Source: Clusia tigrina (taxonomy: Eukaryota; Arthropoda; Insecta; Diptera; Clusiidae). From it: a stretch of DNA of 64,000 nucleotides. Positions 9,997-21,433 of the stretch are shown here, one piece after another. Where the stretch lies: NCBI GenBank assembly GCA_920105625.2, contig OV050033.1:127471821-127535820 (forward strand), read 5' to 3'. Position numbers and translations under genes: made by a program. Position 1 is the stretch's first letter. The number at the start of each line of letters is the position of its first letter. The notes under the pieces are model-generated. The model did no database searches and had not been told where the DNA came from. It saw only the letters and a program-made list of their open reading frames with translations.

Positions 9997-12925
9997 TGGG
10001 GCTTGGTCTCAAGAATGCTTCTTTCTAAAAAATCTTTCTCTTCGAGTAGAAAGCCTCAGCAGCAAGTACCCCCAAACCCCTTGCAGTCATAATTCATTTT
10101 GGTGTTCATAATATATAACAAAAATATATTCTTGTAAATTAAATCCTGAGTATTTGTTCCTTTCTCTCCTTGAGACATGACACTAAGCAGTTAATTTATC
10201 TTCTTGATTAGTTATATTGGTCTTAGATGAAATATACTCATTATAATAGTGTGCTAGTTTCCAGAGTGATCAATTGCTGCCACACAATTGGCCACAACCA
10301 TTAATAATTATTTATAATAGTCAAACGTTCCTTTGCAATACGGGCCACTGGATTATTTCTTTTGGATGTGTCCACCCAATCCCATTGTTTCGGCTTCCAT
10401 ATTGCTTTCCTTCATAATTTCTTTGAATTATGAAAAACAAATGTTAGAACCGCAAAACTCTCCAGTCATTCAAGCCACAACATTGGCACTGTATAATTAT
10501 CTGGTCATGTGAAATGAATCAAACCTATTCTACGCATGTCTACAATTAGCGGTGTAGTGCAAGCGTTAAGTATACCAACATATCCCCCAAAGTTGTAAAA
10601 CTAGCAACTTGAAACAATGCATAATTATACATTTACTCAGCTGAATGTATAATAAAAACAATATTAAATAATATACTTTAAAAGAATACTCACCAATTAT
10701 TCTTTCAAAAGTCATATAAAACAAGTGTCCCCTGCTTGGGGTGCGCAAAAATTTCACTCGAAAATTAAAAAGAAAATAAAAATGCGTAAGGTAAATTGCA
10801 CGTGCTCCTTAATGAATGGCTTTTTAGAATGTGGTACACGTTTCAGAAACTTGGATTCTCAAAACAAAAGAGTTAATCAAAATCCAAAATTTTGCGTTTT
10901 CTTTTAGCTATTTTGCCAAATGAGAAATCGGGGCACAGTACTTGTTGGGTTTAGTAAATAAACGCACTGAAATTAAAATTTGAAAAAATATAGTCATTAA
11001 TAATAATGATAATAAAATAAATAATAAATTAAAAGAAAAAAAAGATAATTCTTATTTTTGGAAAACGTTTTAGATCAAAAATATTTTGTGGTTAGGTTGC
11101 TAGGCACAGCGCACCGTTCCGCACCACACGTTGCAAACGCATATGTTCTCAATACATGCGCACGCACACGTACACACTCTTTACACATCAGAAGACCCAA
11201 CTCCACTGAAATTCGGCCACAGCCAAATGTCCTTAATCCCAACTGCTGAGTTTTATAACAATTTTTAAAGCTTATTTTAATTACACCACCAATTTATGCA
11301 CAATTATGCAAAATTTTGTATTTAAACTAAATTTTACGTTTTTTGACTACGTCATTTGACCACATATAACTTTTCGCAATTTGAGAAAAAATTGTTGGTC
11401 ATATTCATGCAAGTACAATTTACCTCATAAATTGTATAATTACATTAATTTCGACTACTTTAATTGTATATAAATGTTGGAAATTACCTTATAAATTTGT
11501 TTTGCAAACTTTTCAAATTTGCTTTGCAAGAATTTGCACGGAAATTTTGATTTTTCGCAGAAGAACACTGAATAACAATTGAATTTGCTGATATAATTTT
11601 TTTCAATATGGCGTGAACTAACCAGCAATTAAACGTCATCAGGGTTGCCGTTGAAACTGTTTTTTCGATCTCAAAGAAAGCTGCCACCTAATGGAAAATG
11701 GATCAAAATGTTAACTTAATCAGAAATGCTACAATCAAATACCTACATTAGTCCAGAGTCAGATAGAGCAAATGCAGATATATAAATCTGTTTGTGTTCT
11801 TCGTTCAACACATAGTTAGAAGCAGAATTCACTAGAAATTATGCAAAAGTGTATTTCATTTATACCGCAGACGATAGAGAAATTTGTCTTTGTACTTATT
11901 GGAAAAGAAAATAAATTAAACCGTGGACAACCAAAAATAATTGGAAGTGTATAGTGAAGAGGAATGTTATGCAGTATTTTGTTACGCTTTGGGAACAAGC
12001 TGTCGGTTAAATTTGTTGATTTTGTTTCTGTTGCAAAAGTTATGCATTTTGTTTCTGTCCGCATTTCTGATTTGTTTCATGCTTAAGGCATTATATATAT
12101 TGAAAAGGTTTTATTTTTATTTTAATATATCAGATAACATTTAATCATTGCAAAAGTATTTTAAGACATCGAATTAAAAAAGCCACAAATTCCAACTTTA
12201 ATTTTATAAAATGCAATGCTGCTAACTTTTATCACTTCCAGTACCAAATCAATGAAAAATTTATATTAAATTGCTGGATCAGTCAGCAAATACTTGTGCA
12301 TTGAATTAGTAGATTATGTTATTATTACTATATACATTTTTCGTTTACTAAACACCATAATTCTCAGCACAGGTTGATATGGTGAAATATAAAAAACAAT
12401 TATTTGAATTAGCAGCATACAACGATTGAGTAACTGAGCGTTAGCGATTTTATGGATCCGTCGCTACATTTACAATCGATAAACTGTTTTTAAACTACTA
12501 AATTACAGTAAAATTTTATCAAGTACATAAAATACTTTTAATAAAACCCACAAAACGTCTCAAATGATTGCAGAAAGTTGCTTCAATGAGGAGGACCAAG
12601 ATTTCATCTAATCACCTGATCTGTCCGTGTCCTAAATGAGAAACACTTTCCTAAGCGACTACTTCCAGGACTCCCTGGGGGATTTTTCAAACAAAAAATA
12701 AGCCGCAGAGGCTTTATCCAAATGAAATGGGACGGTATCACAAAGGGCCAATCCAGGCCTTAATGTGTTTTTTGACGGCCGTTCAAATACCCACCTAACC
12801 CACATATCAATTAAAATTTACCTGCACATAATGACTTCAGCTTATAGAATCTAGCGTACACAATTTTAGCTAGAACCAATCATTCATGTCCAGAATTTTT
12901 AGAATTTTCTAATCCACACAAATAA
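9997..12925. other. AT-rich intergenic stretch
   Basis: No gene is supported. A GC-richer patch at about 11090-11230 (GCACAGCGCACCGTTCCGCA) may be a transposon fragment, and 12560-12810 resembles decayed mobile DNA without a diagnostic motif. Confidence 0.45.
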
Positions 12926-13075
12926 GGAAAGCAGGGTTGCATTCCATTTCGTTGTAGATTTCAATGGTTTCTGAATATTTTTAATCCAAGACCGCAAAAA
13001 TATGGAATGCAGGGTTGCATTTCGTTGTACAATGGTTTCTCAAAATTTAATCCATATATACAAATTAATATTGAA
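12926..13075. repeat. Diverged tandem duplication (about 85 bp)
   Basis: GCAGGGTTGCATT(CCA)TTTCGTTGTA, CAATGGTTTCT and TTTAATCCA blocks occur in the same order twice. Confidence 0.6.
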
Positions 13076-13830
13076 GGTACTAAGGAAATATAGAATCCAA
13101 CTTTTATAAAATAGCAAATAAAAATTCATTTAATTTTTTAGTTTTTCTAAAGGGGCGTACAGACGCACCATGCACTGCAAACTGCAATTTGGGTGTATTA
13201 GTGAAATTGAGAGAGAATGAGAGTTATTGAGTCACATGGACAATGCAGTATGAAAAATCAAAACTGCTATGATATTTTTCGATGAACATACTGCCGCCGG
13301 TGAACACGTTCATTTTTTGCTTTTTTTTGCCGTTTTCTGTCAATTTGTTCATTTTTTTTACATCATTTCCTTTTGTTGATTTTGTCACATGCAGTTTTAC
13401 TTTTTAAAAACAACGCGCACATACTTATATCAGGAATGGTAGAATAGAACACTATGCCATGCTCCATTCCGCTATTCCTCTCTCGACAAAAACTCAGCAC
13501 AGCTGTTTGGCTGTGACGTCACGTGGCATTTTCAAATATTTTGTGACATGAAAAATGCATGCGCAAAGGCAATAAGCTGTGTATTGAAGGATTTTTAATT
13601 ATTTTTGAACTATATGTAAGTGAAACAAAAGCATTTGCATTGCTTCAAGTTTAATATTTTATTTATCTATTATAAATACAAATAAAACTTAAAAAAATCT
13701 GTTTAGCTTAAGCCTTTGTAGTTATAACTACATAAATATGCATGCATATATATGTATGAACATATATATATAAATAAAATAACTAAAATTATAAAATAAA
13801 TACATATGTACATGTATTTTTTATTTCACT

Positions 13831-15322
13831 TGTTACGTCCCCATGGTCATCATACCTGGCACAGACACCCTGGCTAGCTCACTCCTTTTTGTTCTTTGGT
13901 GGGTTCCCAACCCGCTGTGCCAGATCGTGGGGCAAACATGAAGTTCTACTCTAAACCTATTCTACGTTTATTATTTATTTTTGATACCACTCACCTCTCC
14001 ACCGGATTCCTCCGTCCCGATCAGCCTCTCCTCATCCTCCCCCTCCTGTCTCCACCTTAGCCTACCATAATTTATTTATTTTTTATACAAACACACACAT
14101 ACACAGACAATTACTACGGCCTCCACTAAGCTGCGTATAGGCTGCCTAATTCAGGCAACAAGGCCTAACTCAAACCCCGCTTTCGCTCTACCTCTATCTA
14201 CTCTTAGGAGCTCCCTCGACCAGTGTAGGCTATTCTTACCGAGCGCGCCACCGCTACGCTCTGTTGAGACCGTATCACACTTTCCTAACGCCTTAAATTA
14301 ATTCATAGATTCTACTCATTAACAGAACAAATAAAAACTTTATGCTTTACATCCAACAAAAAGAAAACTTAAATAAAGACGTAAATAAATACTTATATTT
14401 AGGAACTTATGCTTATCTTAATACGCTGGACTTATCTTCATTTTTGCCGCTCTGGGTAGGAGGAGTCTGGTCTTCGGCGGTCGATCCGTATCCATTCACT
14501 TACTTTTCTAATTCGTCGACAATGAAAGGAAATCGAAACTACCTTTTTTTATGCAGCATTAATCAACTTCAATACCATTTCTTTTTAATTTAATAATTAT
14601 ATATATTTAATTTATTAAAATATCGTATTCCTGCGTTTTCAACACGACACTAGCACAGAAATTCTCACAAAAAAAAAAATCAACACTTGATTTAGATGAA
14701 GATAGACGACTCGAACGACAACGACCGTAAATTTCACTTTACTTCTTGCTATGCAGAATCTGACTATTTTCTCAAAATTTTCCGCATTACTTACTGACTT
14801 CCAAAATCAGTTCCTCCGGTACTTCAACTCCCAGCTCTCTCCCTCTGACACCCTACTTTTCACTATCCTATCCACAACCTGTCCGTCCGTCTTTGTCCCA
14901 CCCACTAAGCATACCCCCTGGCAACAGCTGTGCTTTGTGGGTCAACCAACCATTTCAAGGACAGCTACTAACCTTTCATCATCACTTTTCTTTTTCTTCT
15001 CCTTTTCCTTACCAACTCGCACTCACGTATTTACCCCACACTAACACTCGATCCACCCACATATGCACCCATATTAGACCAGCTCTCGCGTATTAAAAGT
15101 TCCCCTCCACTCAACCTGAGCTTTCAACGCAAAAGCTGTCTAATCCTCTCACACCAAAAAAAATTAACAAAAAGCGATGATATAAAATCTCTCCCATATA
15201 CATTCATATATACTCGTATAAATATACATATTTACATAAAGATTACCAACCGGAGTATGCAGACAGTAAACCGAAAAGTCATCTGATGCACCAAATAAGG
15301 TAGCAGCCAGCTGATCGTAACA
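13831..15322. mobile_element. Solo LTR of about 1.49 kb with CACT target-site duplication
   Basis: The block starts TGTTACGTCC and ends GATCGTAACA, giving TG...CA ends with a 6-bp inverted TGTTAC/GTAACA. It is flanked directly by CACT at 13827-13830 and CACT at 15323-15326, a 4-bp duplication as made by many Ty3/gypsy-type integrases. It is compositionally distinct, C-rich with blocks such as CTCCCCCTCCTG, and contains AATAAA near 14330. There is no gag or pol frame, so it looks like a recombined solo LTR, although a large non-autonomous element is possible. Confidence 0.6.
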
Positions 15323-15593
15323 CACTTCCCATAATTATTTCCTTTTATATTCCCATTGTCGCACCAAAACTCTAAATAACAACTTCCACGGCACAAATTT
15401 AACCAAAAAATTACTGAATAAAACAAAAATTGTAATGCCAAATCAATTGAAATAATATTTTACAATTATTTATTTAAATATCATCATAAAATGCGATATA
15501 TATTACAATGTTTAATATTAAACACAAATTATCACATTTCTCACAGAAAAATGTATGCATTTTGGTTGTTCTCTCATTTCGTATTTGCCTTAT

Positions 15594-15735
15594 GACGACA
15601 TGCGCAGAGAGAGGAACTTTTCGTACCAGCATTGGCGGAATTTTCTATTCAATCATTCTTGTTGTGACGACATGCGCAGAGAGAGGAAATTTTCGTACCA
15701 GCATTAGGGTAATCTTCTATTCTATCATTCTTGTA
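15594..15735. repeat. 72-bp unit repeated twice in the right arm of the inverted-end element
   Basis: GACGACATGCGCAGAGAGAGG starts at 15594 and again at 15666 (first 20 bases identical), followed by TTTTCGTACCAGCATT in both. The repeat explains the repetitive open frame there. Confidence 0.75.
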
Positions 15736-15797
15736 AGTATATAATGCTAATGCCAAAGCGACGGCAATTTATTTTCTTGTTCGCGCAACAGAATGAT

Positions 15798-15828
15798 GAT
15801 TGACGAGTGTGTATGCAACTCGTCAATC
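15798..15828. repeat. Perfect 10-bp palindrome arms (hairpin) near the element's right end
   Basis: GATTGACGAG at 15798-15807 and CTCGTCAATC at 15819-15828 are exact inverses separated by 11 nt. It lies 25 bp inside the terminal inverted segment, a position where transposase-binding or structural motifs occur. Confidence 0.6.
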
Positions 15829-16777
15829 AAACAAATACACGAGTGTTCATCGGCAGTTTGCAGTGCATGATGTGTCGGTACGCACATATTTATTATCTGC
15901 ACGATTTGCGTTTACAAAGGCAACTTTGCTCTCCAAACACTGATATATCAATGTTAGTTTCCATTAAGTTAACATAACGTTAATCATCTGTGCATACAAA
16001 TATCATTTTGATGAAGGATTTTCGATCAAATTACTGCAATCACTGCAAGTAACAAATTATATTATCATAGATTTAATTATAAATATTAACATTAACTATT
16101 ACCACAAGTCTATAAATGAAATAAATTATTACATTTGAAAAAAGACGTAACAAATCATTTATAGACTCCATCAGCTTCAGTTATAACTCTGTTCTGCAGC
16201 AGTGTTGCAATTTAAAGTCTGCAAACTATCAATAAAGCAAAAGAATCATAATAGTGTATCCATTAGCGATTTTAACTGAATGTCAATTCTCATTATTTTT
16301 CATATCCTATTTTTACAGCATTTCCATTGCTCTTGTAAAATTTTTGCAATTCTAAGACCACTTTGACATTTATTCTTTTAAGGCTATTTTGAGATTTGAA
16401 CTTATCTAAGACCATATTGACATATAAACTCATCTGAAGTTGAAATGCATGTACATATTTCTATGATACTTCAATACTTTTCAATCGGCATAACGGCCAA
16501 AATTTTGGCAACTCTCAAGTTTTGACGTATGTATGTCCCGCAGTACGACAACCGGATTATATGGACCGTTGCTTTAACTCTTCAAAATGACCTATCACAC
16601 ATTTCTCAATCGTTAGTTGTGCCAAATTCCTTAGGCTGGGAGAAATATATGATATACGCTACGAAAAAATGAGTACGGAAAGGATATCCGCAGTCAGAGT
16701 GACGAGCTAAGGTTATCACTTATGTAGCGGTAAAAAAAAGGTGCTTGAGCAACCTATTTTAGGAAGGATTCGGTGCC

Positions 16778-16880
16778 AATGTCTTGTATATTTAGCGTCC
16801 AATACTGTGGATATTTAGTGCCTAATGCTTTGAATATTTAGAGTCCAATGCCTTGGATATTTGGGGTCCAAAGCGATATT
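16778..16880. repeat. Tandem repeat, unit about 27 bp, four copies
   Basis: Units such as TCCAATGCCTTGGATATTTA and TGCCTAATGCTTTGAATATT succeed one another. Confidence 0.75.
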
Positions 16881-17125
16881 TGATTCCCAAAGCAGACCCG
16901 TTGCACATGAATTCAAGCCTTTGTAAGTTGAATATTTCTCAAACCCCGATGAACTCAATAATTAAAACAATTTTATTTATTTTTAACATTGTCACTTCAT
17001 ATAATTTATTATTATATTCTTTTCATATATATTTATATTGTAATATTTTCTTCATATATATTTATATTGTAATATTTTTTTTCATTTATACTTAGGATAT
17101 TATTTAGCCATTAACTAGTCTTTGA

Positions 17126-17127
<2 letters not shown>

Positions 17128-17160
<33 letters not shown>
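17128..17160. repeat. (GT)n microsatellite
   Basis: A pure GT run of about 33 bp. Confidence 0.95.
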
Positions 17161-17162
<2 letters not shown>

Positions 17163-17859
17163 AAATTATATATTTATATGCGATAGCAGACTGATAAGGT
17201 ATATTATTATACTTATCTATTTTAGCTACATATCTGAGAAAAAAATTTACATTTTTCAAGGTCACACCAAAGTTAACGGTATGCTAGCGTAATCGTATGT
17301 CGACGTAGCAGGTGCATACGATCTCGCTACCTACATAACATATGTAGTTTCTTCCAGCTACGTTACGATGTCATTAATTGAGCGTTTAAGGTTATTCAAG
17401 TTTATGTGCATTCTTTAATTAATTTCACGGTATTTAATTTATACCCATTAGGCACGGTCGTAATTTGAAAATACTTTTCACAATTTAAATGGCAGCCCCT
17501 TGGTTGGCACGAAAAATTGGCAAAAAGGTTATTCTTGTTCTTGTGTTCTGTCTGTTGGCATGTTAAAAGCAACAACTACAATGGGCGTAAAGCAATGAGT
17601 ACCATTTTGCGAGATTCGTCGGGCAACCCAGGCATGCGTGCCACTGGGCTTTCACAATTATTAATTATTTTGGGTGCTCTCTTAAACAGCGTACTAAGCA
17701 GGAGACAGCTTTAAGGCGGCATCACAGAAAAAACCACGTTACTGTTTTTGAATGCTCTGCCGGGGGCGCTCTTCCCTCTCTTAGTGTGTTCTGCTGATCA
17801 GATACTTATCAATCCGCTTCAGTTACACACACACATATACATTCGTACATATATATAAA

Positions 17860-20193
17860 TATTAATAATATATATATTAGTTTATTTCAAAGATTACTTA
17901 ACAAAATAAATATTTATAAATACAAAAAAAAAGAAAAACGAAAAAATATAAGGCTCAACAAAAAAGAACATTTCAATATTAAGCATAATATAAAAAAAAA
18001 ATGTAACAAAACAAAAAATACTTTGACGGCTTCTTTTGTTTTCAAGCTTAGTAATCTACTGTTGTATTTTTAAATTAATCCATAAAACGGATAGTATAAA
18101 ATGTTAATATTTTTGAATATAAACCAAAGCGGGATATATTTATAAATTTATTTATTTTTTGCTTGACACTAAACAAAAAATTAAAATTGTTTATTTTTGT
18201 TATTTTTATACGGCTAGATTAAATTTGTTTTTATATGTTTTAAACATAAATATAGTTGCAATTCTACTACTTACATAAATGTCATGTTAGGTCTATATTA
18301 ATAAATATTACAAATTCGCTTAATTTTTTTCTTCTTTTTTTTCTCATAAATTGAATTTGTGCAACACTTAAATTGTTTATAGCTTAAACACTAAATGGAA
18401 CTGTATTTTTTGCCATTGTTCAGCAGTTAAATTGAATTGCAATGTTTTGAATTGTTTAATTGTTTTTGACAATACTAACTTTACACATCCATATATATAG
18501 GGTCTTAAAATACTAGCATTGTAGTAGTGGTTTCTTTTTATATGTACAAATTGTTTTTAGATAGGTAAGTAAATTTAATAAGAAATTTCATTTCTTTAAA
18601 AATCTATTCAATTTTTGTTTTTGTTGTTTTGTTCAAAACTTATTTACTAAGCAGTACCAGACAAATATCGAGATTTGCCAAAAAGGAAAAAGTAGTAAAA
18701 GTTACAACTTTTTAAGTTATTTTAAAATCAGAAAGACTCCATATACCACGAAATTTCAGTGATGTAATTTGAAATTTGTAACCAACTTTTTCACAAATAT
18801 TTTCTTTTTAAGTACAAATCAACGTTCTCATAGCATTTATTATTAGTTTTTAATTATATTTACATTCAGTTCTTTCTTTAATATTTGGTGTAAGTTTGGA
18901 GTAGATATTTGTAATATGGTAATAATGAAGTTTAATTAGAAAGTGTTTTTTCTTTATTCAACAATTAAACGCTAACGAAAAACATTTAAAATTGTGGAGT
19001 GAGCGAGAGCGAAATAGAAAAATTGCAATTTTAGGGATGTATTGAAATGGCTTTAAATTGCCTCAAATATGAAAAACAATTTCTATATCAGCAATATAGA
19101 AAATTTTATGCAATTATTTATCCACTAATCGCTATAGAGAACTATAAATTTCGAATTTATGTGCATATTATCGATTAGATTGCAAGAAATTGCAGCTGCA
19201 TTGCAGGGCATAATAATTCGATGGCAGACACAACCAAGTGTTTGTGTATGCCGTACTTAATGTTTCGTCACCATTGCGTGTATGACCAAAGCAAATATAG
19301 GAAAACCCGTATAATATTGTTGCAAGTGCCGTTAGAGCGAAGTAATATATTGCTCAATAGTTGTAGGAAATGTAAGTATTATAATAAAAACTAAAAATTA
19401 AATTCACTTTACTTCTTAATTTCTTTACTCAAACACCAACGAATATAAATTGTTTGCCATAAAGAGTATTCACGAAACTATATCAATGTACATAGAATGG
19501 TATAAAATTTTCGTATAATCCTTTTCAAAATAAATATATCATTCTTGTTCGCATTTTTGTTTAATTGAACTATTTATGTATGTTGTACTTAATTTTCAGA
19601 TCTTTTCTACTTTTTTCTTTAATACTTGAAATAAGGTCATTCCTAGGTGTGTCCATGAACACACCACTCGTGTTGAAATATTATAGTTTTATAAATTAAA
19701 AACCTAAAAATATTATTTCGTGAATACCCTCACAACACTCAGCAGTTGGGCAAATTCTAGTCATTTGGATTGCAATAGCTTTAACCAAAGGTGTTAATAT
19801 TAATTGTTAAATGTATTATGGTTACGTATTTAAGACGCGTTTTATATGCCGGGTCACAGAGGGTCACTAGTTCCACTCAGTTTTGGGAAAAAGGCTGAAA
19901 TCCTGAGTACAACCTTTATTGCAAATATGCCGCCAGCACACTATTTTAGTGTAGCTCCCAAATAGTAGGATTTGCACTGCCACTGCTTTCAATATGTTAC
20001 GACAACAAAGAAAAATTACCCCTGCAATGCCATGCGGGCTCCATAGTGCAACTATTAATTACACTGAGTGCCAGCGCTGCTAGAACAATCAACTGCCCTG
20101 TCTCTACCTCCCTTTCACTGCACACCTTCTTCCACATATTTACATAATTCAATCTTAATAATAATATTTAGTCTTACACTGTCATTCGTACTT
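17860..20193 (-). other. Probable 3' untranslated/downstream region of the minus-strand gene
   Basis: About 2.3 kb of AT-rich, essentially repeat-free sequence follows the extended reading frame. There are no credible coding exons on either strand and many possible AATAAA-type signals on the minus strand. The uniform composition and lack of minisatellites, unlike the rest of the window, fit a long fly 3' UTR. The cleavage site cannot be fixed from sequence alone. Confidence 0.35.
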
Positions 20194-21279
20194 TCAGAAT
20201 GTCTCACCCGGATACCATGGATGTATCCAGGGCGCAGATGGTGGTGGCGTTGGTGGATAAATGGTGGGCGATGGCAGGCCATGGGCGCCCCCAGCAGCTA
20301 TACCAGCGTTTTGCGCTTGCAGATGATGGTATGGATTGGCTGCGGTGCCGAACGGATAGTGTGCGCTGGCGCCTGTACCAAACAGCGAGGAAGCGGCGGC
20401 GGCATGAGCTGCGAAGGAAGAGGCTGCCGCAGCTGCACTGCTGCCATATTTATGAATTCCACTTGAGCCAGGCACAACAGCGCAAGCTGAGGCATTCGAC
20501 GCACAACGCATTGGATATGGCACCGTGGTCTCGCTAAAGTTGGCACTGGCCGTACTACTGGGCCTATTGTTGGCGCGATGCTGCTTGTCGGTGTTCATTG
20601 CATTGCTGGCACCAAGCCAATCAAATGGATTGGCAAAGGGGTTTGCTGCGCTCAGCGTTGAATTCGCACTCAGCGGCGGACTGAGCATTGTGGCGGCCGC
20701 CGCAGCCGCAGCTGCTGCCGAACCGCATAGGAAATTGTATGCAGCGGCACTTTCGGCTGCAGCCAAATGTTGCGCTGCACTGCCTGTGCTTTGGTGGTGA
20801 CGTATTGAGGAAGCGCCGCCATTGGTGTGCGAGCCAAGTCTGTGATGATAGTTCGCTGAGGCGGCGCTAAATGTCGAGGCAGAGGAAGAAGAATTCAAGG
20901 TGGTATTGGACTTATTGGAATGCTTGCTCTGGCTGGTATGAGTAGTTGTGGTATTTTGATGATGCTGGTGGGCGTGTCGGCTGTGGGAGTACAACATATC
21001 TAGCGGATATGGATGCGGTGGTGGTGGTGGTGCTAATGGTGCTGCTGCATAAAGCGGTGCGTGCATTGTTGTTTGATGGTGTTGCTGCTGTTGATGGGTA
21101 TTTTGTTGATGTGCTTGCTGTGGTTGTTGTTGTTGATGCGACTGCTGCTGCAGTTTTTGTTGCTGTTGCTGCTTAAGAAGTGCTGAAGATGTTGCAGTTA
21201 TTGCTGTTGATGACGCTAATGTTTCTTTTGATGGCTGATGTTGTTGTTGTTGTATATGTTGTGCTCCCCAACCCAATTC
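20194..21279 (-). CDS. In-frame open extension of 361 codons after the TAG: candidate stop-codon readthrough (or alternative terminal exon)
   Basis: Immediately after the TAG of exon 5 the same frame is open for 361 sense codons up to TGA at 20196-20194. The translation looks like fly regulatory protein: Gln/His-rich first third, the motif YPLDMLYSHSRHAHQHH, then Ser/Ala-rich segments, ANPFANPFDWLGAS, and a Pro-rich end (YPPTPPPSAPW). The other strand and frames lack this coherence. Long readthrough extensions are an established phenomenon in Drosophila. A candidate acceptor at the TAG itself (AAGCTAG|GAA) has no pyrimidine tract and would not keep frame from exon 4. A GTGAGA at 20205-20200 near the end could be a donor to a further exon. 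No start codon explains it as an independent gene. That it is translated is inference; that the frame is open and protein-like is directly visible. Confidence 0.65.
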   Translation of the reverse strand, partial: ELGWGAQHIQQQQHQPSKETLASSTAITATSSALLKQQQQQKLQQQSHQQQQPQQAHQQNTHQQQQHHQTTMHAPLYAAAPLAPPPPPHPYPLDMLYSHSRHAHQHHQNTTTTHTSQSKHSNKSNTTLNSSSSASTFSAASANYHHRLGSHTNGGASSIRHHQSTGSAAQHLAAAESAAAYNFLCGSAAAAAAAAATMLSPPLSANSTLSAANPFANPFDWLGASNAMNTDKQHRANNRPSSTASANFSETTVPYPMRCASNASACAVVPGSSGIHKYGSSAAAAASSFAAHAAAASSLFGTGASAHYPFGTAANPYHHLQAQNAGIAAGGAHGLPSPTIYPPTPPPSAPWIHPWYPGETF

Positions 21280-21433
21280 CTAGCTTATGCGCGTCCGCTT
21301 AGTTGGCGGCTGTTCTTGGTTTCGAATCATGAATGTAAGCTGAGTCATGTACTTCATGACGTCTCGGACTTGCACCAGCGGTATATTCTCATTGTGGGTG
21401 CGATCATTATCCATGAGAATTTGGATTTGCCGT
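21280..21433 (-). CDS. Coding exon 5 (residues 1149-1199 and TAG stop)
   Basis: The acceptor is TTCTGCAG|ACGGC. The first base completes Arg 1149, then 50 codons follow: [41 protein letters not shown], and PPTKRTRIS before TAG at 21282-21280. It completes the C-terminal domain begun in exon 4 and ends with a short basic cluster that could act as a nuclear localisation signal. It is too short to be seen by an ORF length filter. The frame does not end in disorder after the TAG but continues open, as described in the next entry. Confidence 0.9.

Larger units (their letters stand above)
13155..15883. mobile_element. Older element with inverted ends, interrupted by the solo LTR
   Basis: A 31-bp segment at 13155-13185 is the inverse of 15853-15883 with 28 of 31 positions equal (shared core CATGCACTGCAAACTGC). 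A second inverted pair lies further in: GAATGGTAGAATAGAA at 13434-13449 against its inverse at about 15716-15731. Removing the nested LTR and one CACT leaves about 1.2 kb. No transposase frame remains, so it is non-autonomous or decayed. Target duplication was not identified. Confidence 0.5.
15887..17860. other. AT-rich intergenic stretch between the nested element and the gene's 3' end
   Basis: Apart from the 27-bp array and (GT)n, no feature is recognised. Confidence 0.45.

Noticed and set aside
9926..10000. Functional tRNA gene
   Set aside because: Acceptor, T and anticodon stems pair poorly; only box-like motifs remain.
15508..15744. 78-codon plus-strand frame with a repeated TTCAERG motif
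   Set aside because: The repeat is the 72-bp DNA duplication read in frame; no protein evidence.
20068..21176. Plus-strand open frames opposite the extension, and others opposite exons 1 and 4
   Set aside because: Shadows of the minus-strand coding frames; Cys/Val/Leu-rich runs are the complements of Gln/Ala codons.
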